From positions 52,407,349-52,471,348 of the forward strand of contig CP136062.1 of assembly GCA_032622095.1 (NCBI GenBank): a stretch of DNA of 64,000 nt. Direction: 5' to 3'. The position numbers and the translations under genes were made by a program. The stretch comes from Siphonodentalium dalli. Taxonomy: Eukaryota; Mollusca; Scaphopoda; Gadilida; Siphonodentaliidae. Within the stretch, counting starts at the first letter, position 1. Every line of letters starts with the position of its first letter. Shown here piece by piece: positions 39,401-51,400 of this stretch. The notes under the pieces are model-generated. The model saw only the letters and a list, made by a program, of their open reading frames with translations, did no database searches and was not told the origin of the DNA.

Positions 39401-42400
39401 GCCAAAGGTAGTTATCTGTTAAACTGTTCACCCCACAGTAGATCAAACACCTACATCACATATTCACAACAGTGTCTTCATGGAGGGGGTCCCATAAAAC
39501 AGACACAAATGACAAGTGTTAAATGTTATCAACAAGATTCAATGGATCGAAACTTGGTGCAACGCGCTCGATTTCCCGGGGAAACAAACTGAAAGTAGGA
39601 AATTTATAGGAATGCTGCTGGCAGTGTCGCAGATAACTGGTCGCACATGACGACGTCCATTTAAGAACGTAAAAAAACGATTGTTCTGTTTCTCACCATT
39701 TCTGTTCATTCCAAACTGTTTTGTTGCTCATAACGGCGGATGATATTGAATTTTACTCATATAATCTAAATTGGATATCTGAAGTTCTAAACATAAGGTA
39801 ATCAATTCAGTTCCACATCTAGCGATCATGATAGAAACATTTACATAGTGTCCATACAGATTACAAATATATGAGGCGATTGATCACTGTCACGGGTTCC
39901 GATCGAAGCACATAGGCCTAATTAGCATAATGCACGTCTATTTTGAACGGCATACATTCAAAATTACCTATGTTGGCTAACTTGGCAAATTTGTTCTTCA
40001 TTTTTGTGAGGTCAGGTCATATGACATGTGTTTGTAGACGCAGAAAACGAGACTACACCAAAGTAACACTGATTCGAAAATATCCGAATCAGCGGACCGA
40101 TTCGGTGTCGATCTCGAATCGGGTGGCCGATATCGACATCGAATCGAATCTCGAATATTCGCAGGTCCCTACTCATTCTGTTTAGGCCTCATTTTCTTGG
40201 AAGTATCTATAGTATCAAATTAACATTGTTTTGGTTACTTTTTCCCTTCTATTCAGTTTCTATATCCCCTAATTTGCAGAAGATAAAATGCATAATCGAG
40301 CTGACTAATGGGTGAACAGCAACTTCAACTGGGGAACTTCAATCTGATCGTAGGTCTCCCATAGCAGTTGAGGCCTCAGCAGAATGCGGTCCCCAGAGGG
40401 TGAATTTAGTGATTCTAGCCCGCTGTAACTATAGAAATCAGCACCGTCCGTCTGTGTGTCCATATATTTGTCCGTCTGATCTGGTCGTAAGCACAATAAC
40501 TCGAACAAATATTAACCGATTTCAATAATTTTTGGTTTATGAGTTGGTTGCCACAATATCTCGGGACGAGTTCGAAAACCTGTTTCGTCTGATTTTTCTT
40601 ACCTGAGTTATGCTCCTTAGTTTGACAATTTCTCACCATTTTTTTGTTATAAGCACCATAACTTGAACAAATATTAACCGATTTCAATAACACTGCCAAT
40701 CTCGGGGTTAGCTACCTTGGAGTTAGCCATCTTGGAGTTAGCCACCGTTTCGGGTGACACTGTGGTCGGCGACATTTTATTATTAATTGAACCTTACTTC
40801 TTCTAGGCAACAGAAACAGAGATAATAGTTATAGAAGGCTCAGTTACCGTGGAGATTAATATCATATCTTCTGTTCCTCCGTCATTACTGTGCCCATCCG
40901 ACCAACAGAATAATGACCTAGCTTACATCAGAATATCGGCAGAGTTTATCGAGGAGGAGAATGAAGTGCGATGTATAACCGACAACAAGCTTACTCAGGC
41001 TTACATCGGTTACCGTGGAGATGCTACATCAGCTTTCTGCGGGGCTGTCATCACCTCGGAAAAGTGGGAAGATGGAGCTTTGATTCCTATCAGAGCTAAT
41101 ATAGATGGAATCAAGGACGGTGATCAAGTTAGATTTTTGAATCTATCAGCTGAGATTTACTGTGGATCGACTGACGTTAGCATCGTATATCAGACAGTTG
41201 ACATTGTGAATGTACAGGTAAGATGTACTGCAGATTTATAGACGTTAGCGTCGTGTATCAGACAGTTGACATAATGTACAGGTAAGTCGAAATCAACAAA
41301 TGAATACTAAATAAAAATATCACTTCAAAACAAATATTCCCTGAGAAACTATTCTGTTTATTTGGCCTTTAACCCTTTCAGTGCCAAATCCGATTTTTGT
41401 ATCAACCCATATTTCCTGGATCATTTTTCAAATTTATTGATTATAACAATGTGATACATTGATGGAAAGAGATCTAAGAGCTCTTTCCATCAATGTATCA
41501 CATTATTATAATCAATAAATTTGAAAAATGATCAAGGAAATATGGGTTGAAAAAAAAATCGGACTTGGCACTGAAAGGGTTAATTGATTTATTTGGCAAT
41601 TTTTTTTGCATCATTTCATCCAATATCTTATTTATCAGCGAGCTTCGACCCCCATGAATGCAATCAGATGGAAAAAATACCGAATTTTAATATTAGAGAT
41701 TATATGCTCTTTTAAAATCTCGATTGTAGGTGACAATCATTGACAAGGATGAGAGCGCACTCTGTAAGAGCGTCAACGATCCACACGAGACGACATTCGA
41801 TGGACTGTAAGTAGTTCAGTGTTATTATTTAACCCTTTCTATACTAAATGGTTTCTCCCATTCAGTGATAAAGGTATACATTGGAATCGTCTATTATTCA
41901 TTTGGAGGGATGTTCAGGATAAATTAGCAGACGACAGTGAGACAAAGAGATAACACAAGTACAGTAATGCCCTAAATAATTGACTCCTTAACCACAGCAG
42001 AATTATGGGTCCAAAAATACTGTCGGAATGAGGTCGGTGAAAAATACGGAATATTAGCCGGAATGTGATTAACTGGTGAAGCATTAATTAATGGGATAGA
42101 ACACTAGAACAAAAAACAAACATTTAATCATACATGTATATGAATTGAAAAAAATTACCGAAAAACATAAATTAAAGCAAACCCAAGATGGCCGCCAATG
42201 GCACGTGACCCTATGACCTTGAATGGGTCTCCACATCGGGGCAGGTGATAGGTCATTGTCATATATACCCACATGTGAAGTTTCAACTAAATACACCGAT
42301 AATTACCCAATAGTCACTGCATTACCCACATATACATAAAATACTTGTATTTACACCCAGAATGCTTGGCACTGGGGAGTTTGTCCGTGTGGCGGGGTGG

Positions 42401-45400
42401 CAGCGAAAGCGTTAATCCTCACTATGTCAAACTTCAAGCTGGTTCTACATATAAATCTGCATGTTTCCTGTATGGACATGAAATATATCTCCTCAAAATA
42501 AGGCAATAAAGAATATGCAATGTTGCACATACATGTAATACTAAACACAGATAATCAACCAATTATGCATGTTGAGTAGCCACATGCCCTGCATCTATTA
42601 GTTTTGATATATAGGAAGAAAATGAGATCGATCATATCAGGCCTCAGCTCACAAGGCGACTCGGGCGAGATTGTCGCTGACTTCGCCCTATCGTCGCTCT
42701 AAGGCGAAATCGAAGTCGCCTTCAATTTTAGGGGGAATTTTTTTGTTTTTTTTTTTCTTAATTTTTTTTCTAGTTTTTTTTCCGGACATGTCCGTATATA
42801 GATGAATTGTGGCGGCCATCCCAAAAAGAAACAGACGATGCAGAGCCAAAGACCCAAGTGTTTAAAATAAAAAAATAAAATATGACCTATTGTTTTAAAA
42901 TTGTGTTGTTATTCCGTCGCCTTTGTTCCCTTTGCGGTAATGAATGTTAATCACGAATGTTTTGACACGCTGAAAACACGATGAGATGTTCGCATCTGTG
43001 TTGTTACTGACCATCGTGAGTGTCACAAATAAATGTTTTAATTAACTTAAAAGACCGACGTCCCGCTTTTCAGATATAAAACAATTACGACATTATCAGA
43101 GTATGTACCAGGCGCTTCGGAAGTTCGTTTCGGTAATGCGTCGGACTTTTTGAAGAGACCGCGTCGGACTTTTTGAAGAGACCGACTTCCGTAAATAAAA
43201 TAATGTCAAGTTTATTGCTTTAATCGGATTATACCAGTGATGTTGGCATTAATTAAGGGAGGCCATTAATTAATAAAAGCTTTTGCAACTCCTTAGTTAG
43301 TCCTTATTGTTTATTTTAGCGGACACCCACATTACAGCCGTGACCAAATTAAACTTAAAAAGTTACATGCATGCATCATGATTCAGCTGCAGTCTTGGAA
43401 ATAATACTACTTTCATTTAGTTAAAAAAGTAACTATTACCACTGATTACTGTAACTTAATAATTGTCTTGCTTAAATGATAGCTACACAAAACATTTCCA
43501 AAAATTTTAAATGTATAATAACAATTAAGCTAATTTCAGATAAAGTCAAATTTTTTTAGTTTTATTTGTTATTTTATCTTTTTAAATTTTTTATTGTCAG
43601 ATGTTATAAAATAAAGCGATATTTGAAAATTGTCAATTTTTGGTAGTCTCCCCACCCTGAAGTCTCCCTAAATTTTCTGAAGTCTCCCTAAATTTCCTGG
43701 AGGGAGACTTCAAGTCTCCCTGTTCTGGACCCCTAGGCTGAGGCCTGGATCATATGCCCCATAAGAGCTCTTTCTATCAATGTATCACATTATTATAATC
43801 AATAAATTTGAAAAATGATCAAGGAAATATGGGTTGATACAAAAATCTGACTTGGCACTGAAAGGGTTAATGGATTCTCTGATACATATATGGACTTTCG
43901 CAAAATGATAAAGACTGTATGTTTTCCCAAAATATTAACATCAGATAGGAAACAAGCCTGAGTTTAGTGTGCCTGTCATTTGCAGAATGAGGTCCTCAGA
44001 GGGTGAATTTAGTGATGCTGTTCCGCATAGCGGGCTAGCATCACCAACTTCACCATATGGGGACCTCATTCTGCTTAGGCCTCATCTGCTATGGGAGACA
44101 TAGTCTCAGGCTGAAGTTTCCAAATGATGAATATTGTGATGTTCACCCACTGGGAACCTCGATTATGCAATGTGTGATCTGTCAATTAGGGATATAGAGA
44201 AACTAAACTAAAAAAGAAATAGAATCTATGTGAAGAAGTTTCTATATAAATTTGATAATAAAGAAACTTTCCAGAGAAGATGAGGCCTAAGCAGAATGAG
44301 GTCACCAGAGGGTAATTTAGTGATGCTAGCCCGCTATGTGGGATAGTGTCACTAAATTCACCCTCTGGGGACCTCATTCTGCAAATGACAGGCACTAAAC
44401 TCAGACTTGATAGGAAATTCCATTGCAGTTCTGTAGTCGTTCTGTAGTCATTAGTTTATAATCATCTTATGATGAGATTGTTATTGTATGGCAATATCTT
44501 TGTAACCTTCATAGTCCATAGTGTCTATACCTCACACCTTTATTCTCAGAGAACTGCACTGCAGATCCTCTGTATGTATGCCATACAGTTTAGCCCAATA
44601 AAATCAGATCATCTATTTCTGGTGTTAGTGGCATTTTCGGCGAAAGCTGGCATATTGCAGCAATAAATAGTAGCGATGTTCATTGGATATTAATACTTTC
44701 CACTAAAAATTGCAGCGATTCAGATGTTGGTGATTTGCGACAGTTGCCACGATTTTGAGTAGAACAATCACCGCGTTGACCCAAATGAGGCTTTTTCATC
44801 TTTAACGTACTGTAGAATTTATGTGAGTGGGTAAAGTGTGTTTATTTTTGGTTTAATTTTGACTTGCTGATAATTATAAAATTCGACTATTTTTTTTCTT
44901 CCAGGAAATACAACAATTTTCAGGAAGGAGAATTTGTTTTATACAGACACACGACTCTACCTTATGCCGTGAGTACATTTTGTTGTCTCAAATATTTCAA
45001 CTGGAACAGTGTTTTCATTCTGTAACCATGCCCTCTATAAAGCAGCTCAATTGACGTCATGAATGCCCAGATTGGTGATTTATGCACGAAAATTGACCAT
45101 GTAAATAACTGTTCCAACTTCATGTGAAAATTCAGTAATGTCCTAAATAATCGACCCCTAAACCACAGCAGAATAATGGGTAACTTTTCAGGATTTAGTC
45201 GGAATTATGGCTTGTTGCCATTCATCGGAAAGCTCTCAGTGAGAGCTTTCCGATGAATGGCAACAAGCCATATTTATGACTAAATCCTGAAAAGTTACCC
45301 ATAATTCTGATGCGGATAAGGAGTCAATTATTAGGGCATTACTCTATTGTTCATGGAACAGTTTGACGGCCAATGCCTTGTCATGTTGTCTGATAGGAAG

Positions 45401-48400
45401 GCCATAGAAGGTAAAATCTTTGTATGAATATATATACTCAATTTAATTTTTGAACTCCTGCAAAACAATGAGCATTTGTGGATTATTTAGTACATGTAGC
45501 TTGAATATTAGTCACAACATAGAACTTGTGCACTTGATATTATGGGATAGGTACAGTAATGCCCTAAGTAATCGATCTCTTAACCTCCCGCCGAGAGCTT
45601 TCCGATGAATGGCAACAAGCCATATTTCCGACTAAATCCTGAAAGGTTACCCATAATTCTGCTTTGGTTAAGAGGTCGATTACTTAGGGCATTATACTGA
45701 ATAGCAAGGAAGTTAACTCTAAATCATTGATCCCTCCTAGTTATGACTATTAGGTAATTATGAATGAGCTGATGGCCTAAAACTTCCAAATTCAACCCTT
45801 GCCACATGATTTTTCCAACTGTAGGGCCCTCAGACCCATTCCCAAAATATTCAGGATAATAGGCAATGGGAAATAGTCAGGTTTAATCGTAACTTCTAAC
45901 CCCGAAATTCCCAAGTTACAGAAAGTCTCTTGTTTTCTGTACAAAAGATAGGACATACTATTCATTTTATATTGTCCGAACAAATGATAGAACATATCGT
46001 TAATTTTATGATGATGGTATCTTTTAAAGATATCTTGCCCACTAAACTATTTGGTATATTCCTATTCTCAGTTAAAAAGGTTCACAAACCCACAGTTGAA
46101 AACGGTACAAACATTCCATGGTACATTTAGTCACGGTCCCAATATATGGTGTATTATCCTTCATGGACCATGTAATCTCCATTTTGATATCCTCCCGGTA
46201 GGCCAGGCATTCTTTCTTTTCTACTCAAATAAGTTGACATTTTATTAAAAACATTATTACATTTTATTAAAAGTGATTTTATTTGGGAAGTTGACACAAT
46301 GAACTCGCTTATTTCTTGCATTTTATCTTAGGCCAAACTTTTTTGTCCCCCGACGTTTCCGTCGGAGGACTATAGAAATGACCCTCGTCCGTCCGTCCGT
46401 CCGTCCGTCCGTCCGTGTGTCCGTCCGTGCGTCCGTGTGTCCGTGCGTCCGTGCGTCCGAGATCGGGTACCTTCATGGTGTAATCAACTCCTCCTACAGT
46501 TTTAAACGTAGAGATTTGAAACTCTGGGATATTGTTCCTAACATGTTGGTGATTTGCAACATCTATATAGCTAATCAAAAATATCATTTTTTCCATATTT
46601 TTGGGAGGTTTTCGACTTAGAAAATTTGGAACATTTTTGCCTTTTGGATGAGATTGGGTACCTTCATGGTGTAATCAACTCCTCCTACAGTTTTAAATGT
46701 AGAGATTTGAAACTCTGGGATATTGTTCCTAACATGTTGGTGATTTGCAACATCTATATAGCTAATAAAAAATATCATTTTTTCCATATTTTTGGGGGGT
46801 TTTCGACTTAGAAAATTTGGAACATTTTTGCCTTTTGGATGAGATTGGGTACCTTCATGGTGTAATCAACTCCTCCTACAGTTTTAAATGTAGAGATTTG
46901 AAACTCTGGGATATTGTTCCTAACATGTTGGTGATTTGCAACATCTATATAGCTAATAAAAAATATCATTTTTTCCATATTTTTGGGGGGTTTTTGACTT
47001 AGAAAATTTGGAACATTTTTGCCTTTGGATGAGATTGGGTACCTTCATGGTGTAATCAACTCCTCCTACAGTTTTAAATGTAGAGATTTGAAACTTTGGG
47101 ATATTGTTCCTAACATGTTGGTGATTTGCAACATCTATATAGCTAATATTTTTTTTATGGAGTTATTAACCCTTTTCGACTTAGAAAATTTCAATTTTTT
47201 TTAAAAATTTCTTTAACAAAGCGGCATCGACTTGCCATGTTGTCGGGGGACACTGTGGTCTGCTGACCTTTTATTATTTTTCTGCTTTACAGATTTTTTT
47301 ACCCTTGTTTTGGTAGGGTCAGTCGGAATAAAAATAAAAATGCTTGAATAATTTTTTTTTTGGACATTTGCTAAGGTTGTAATTGTGTCTTCATAATTCT
47401 CTGTCAGTCACTTGCAGAGAACAGTTTTGGATGTATATCACAAAATTCATATCCATACTATTATTGAATAATATCGAAAAAATCCAGAAATAAAGAGTTT
47501 GTTTTTTGTTCAGCATTTTATTTATTAAATAAATGGACTTAGTTATAAGTCCATTCAATTATAATGTATACATTAAAAAAAGTCAATTATTCATCTGAAG
47601 GGATGCCAAGAAAAATAAATAGCCGACAGATAATACATGTGCAGAAGGATTTCCTATTAATTGGTGGGCAATGTTCATGTTAATAAATTTAATATACAGT
47701 ATATGGCCATTTGTTGAACTTATAATCTGAACATTTCCCAAGGGATCTACATGTCTGGTCAATGAGTATTTAGTATAGAGAGGGTTAATACACACATGGG
47801 AATGCTGAGATTAGTGGTAATGATAAACAGTGAATGTTTAATTGGAGAAACCCCATGCTGAGGGTTCTCATTAGCTTGTCATATTCCTATTTAAAGGGGT
47901 ACTGTACACTAAATCTGGCCATTTTTGGGACCATCTCATTTTATACTCAACAGAATATATGCAACAAATGAATGAATTTGAGCTATGGATTAGTGAAAAA
48001 TAAACTCATTTACTGTATTAACGATACAAACAACATGGTTATTATATCGAAAATGAATTTATGACTCGAGCCATAAATTCATATTCATTTTAATTACCAT
48101 GTTGTTTGCATCATTCATATACACATTAGTGTATTTTGCAGTAATCTATGGCTCAAATTCATTCATTTTTTGCATATATTTTGTTGAGTATAAAATGAGA
48201 TGGTCCCATAATGGCCGGATTTAGTGTACAGTATCCCTTTAAGAAACCTTGTGACTGTTTGTTATTGGTCTTCCACATTCCCAGGAATACAAAATGTATT
48301 CTAAAGACCATTTAAAGTTTTAAAAGAGATGTCAAGATTTATAGAAAGCATACAGGTATCTTGGTGGCAGAGGCATATACGGTCAAGCTGACTTCTCAGT

Positions 48401-51400
48401 TTTCATCCTGGATGTAGTTAAAATTATGCTTTGGTTGTACACTAATTAAATCCAGAGAAATCTATTTTAGTTGGGTCCTATGCATCTTTAATCACCAGTG
48501 AAATGTGATTGGATAAATTGTCACTGATAAGCAGATACAATGGAGGTCATCCGTGAAAATAATTTAAAAAGATTATCATTGATTTTTATTTCCTGGTTCA
48601 GGTGACAATATATAAACACAGTTAGTTAACTCTTTAATGACCGGAGCTACCTGAAATTTTGCAAAAACCCTGTGCCAATGCATTATCTTATATATGCTAT
48701 TGTCTCCCATAGGGAGCCTCGCATAATTAAGAGAATACATTGGCCTCACATTTACCTTGACCTTGCATTCTCTATATATGCGAGGCTCCCCATGGGAGAC
48801 TCGCATATATAAGAGAATACCTGGCACAGGATCTTTAATGCTGCACCAGCGCAGCTCCCATCATGGAAGGGTTAATACAAGCCCTACTGTTTCTTCACCA
48901 GGTGCATGCTTTCTACAGAAACTGTAGAAAAAGAGCTTCTTGCAACTGTGCTGCCGCCATACAATCTGGCGATGATGTCATACTTTTTGACGTCTGCGGT
49001 GCTAAGAAAGGAGGCAAGAGACGGGCCTTGCGACCAATCATGATTCTCAATGGTCAGCTGACAGCAGGAACCCATGTCGTTAAACTAGGAAAAACGTACC
49101 AGGTATGTTAACCTAAAATTTTATACTGCAAAAGTACATTTATTCCAGAAAATTTCAAAATTAAATATCCCACGAAAAATAAATGATCCTTGATCATTTT
49201 TAAAATTTATTGATTATAATAATGTGATACATTGATGGAAAGAGCTCTAAATTCTGAAATGTTGCCCATAATTCTGCTGTGGTTAAGGAGTTGATTATTT
49301 AGAGCATTACTGTACACTGATAACACCACAGGACACCAAATATTTTTCTCTCAATTAATTGAATCTCTTGTTCATAGGTTATACTGCCAACTGGAACAGT
49401 GGTTAAGATAATGGCAAGGGGCAAGTTCATCAACATTTTTATCGAAGCCTCAACAAGTGATATCAACCATACTGAAGGTAAGCATACCAGTCGGTGAACA
49501 TACTAATTTAAAACGCATGATCATTTAGAGTATCGCGAAACACAGAGTATTCCGCTGCTAATAGTGAATAACTGGCAATACAGTAGTTAATTTCTTGAGT
49601 TTTATATCCAAGTTGATAATATATTATGCATTCTAATATATGAATTTCTTAATTTGGATATCAAGAAGTTTATTAGCAGAAAAGCACAACTGCATCTGAG
49701 TTTGATACTCTGCAACTTTTTTAACTTGGATTTATTAAACACATATCATTTAAAAATATGAAATTAAAAAATTTGACCACATTTCTTGCCATATTTAATG
49801 ATTGAATACTGCATTTTGGTTTGCTGTAGGGACCACTGTGATGACATTTTAACTCTTCCATGACTGGAAGTACCTAAAATTTTGCAAATTATGTGCCATT
49901 GCATTCTCTTATATATGCGAGTCTTCATAGGGAGCCTCACATATATAAGAGCACAAATACATTGGCCTAACAATATTTACATTGATCTTGTAAGCCAGTG
50001 CATTCTCTTATATATGAGAGGCTTCCAATGGGAGACTCGATTATATATACAAGAGAATGCACTTGCACAGGGTCTTTAATGCCTCATCAGCACAGTTCCC
50101 ATCATGAAAGGGTTAAAGAAGCAAAATGCGAATAAGCGCCCCTCAATTGCTATTTATTTGGATTCATGGGTAAAAAATATTTGATTCGATTCGAGGAACC
50201 CGTGCACATATCAAAGCTCAGAGTTATTAGATATCGAATTTTGAAATCTATTATTTTTCACCATCGAGACTTCTTAGTGGCCCAGTAAAAAGTTGACGAG
50301 CCGACGGTCTCTGACCAAATTGCGGATGAAGATAGATAACTCTAAAATCAAGAGGTTTTGTATGGATAACAAGGCCAATTTTCGTTGAACAACATGTTGA
50401 TAAGTAACACGTTTTGGGCAAATATATACTATAGTTGACAGTGGTTAGCATTATTTTTGGGCAATTAATCGATTCTGATAACTGAAGCAGCATTTCTGAA
50501 AATATTGTTGTTGTTGGAATCTGATTATACGGGATCATCGAATTGGATTGAGTACCTTTAACACAATGTTCCATGCATCAAATCAAGGAGTTGAATCTGA
50601 AACAAACTTTACTAAATATAACGTGTATTCCATAGACAGTCACTTACTAACTGAAGTTATTCATGTGATATGTTATATCATTGAGGTCCAACAATGATGG
50701 CGCATTTGTCGAATGCTGATCCATTAACCCTTTACCCAACAGAACGGCCCTGTGCCAATGCATTCTCTTATATATGCGAGTCGACCATAGGTCGCCTCGC
50801 ATATATAAGAGAATGCATTGGCTTAACACATTAAAAATTATAAAATTGTTAAAGAATGTAAGAAAAAATGGTAAAAAGTGTTAGGCCAATGCATTCTCTT
50901 ATATATGCGAGGCGACCTATGGTCGACTCGCATATATAAGAGAATGCATTGGCACAGGGCATAACTGTAACCATCACAATATGGTCAATGAGCCGGTTCC
51001 AATGATATCCATATTTGTATGGTCTTATTGAGACAGACCCAAGATAATTTAGGCTGTTGCAGCTTTATTTGGCCGTTTTTGGCCGGTTTGTTGGGTAAAG
51101 GGTTAACTGATGTTAATCATGTGATATATTATCCAGAGCACTGGACAATATATCATATAGGTTGGACAATGATGGCGCATTAATTTAACCCTTTCAGTGC
51201 CAAGTCCAATTTTGGTATCAACCCATATTTCCTTGATCATTTATCAAATTATTGATTATAATAATGTGACACATTGATGGAAAGAGCTCTTTACATCAAT
51301 GTAACACATTGTTATAATCAATAAATTTGAAAAATGATCAAGGAAATATGGGTTGATACAAAAATCGGACTTGGCACTGAAAGGGTTAACTGGCACGTCC

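Noticed and set aside
39943-40185. An 80-codon ORF as a transposase fragment in R8
   Set aside because: It overlaps the terminal inverted repeat and has no recognisable catalytic motif.
33881-40806. A gene boundary between the A and B modules
   Set aside because: No terminal exon stop after A14, no start or signal peptide before B1, and both exons join in phase 0 with sensible sequence (TVEIK-ATETEI). Kept as an alternative only.
46378-47204. Repeated ~61-codon ORFs ([12 protein letters not shown]...)
   Set aside because: They repeat with the 191-bp tandem units and have no family match that I recognise; most likely non-coding repeat.
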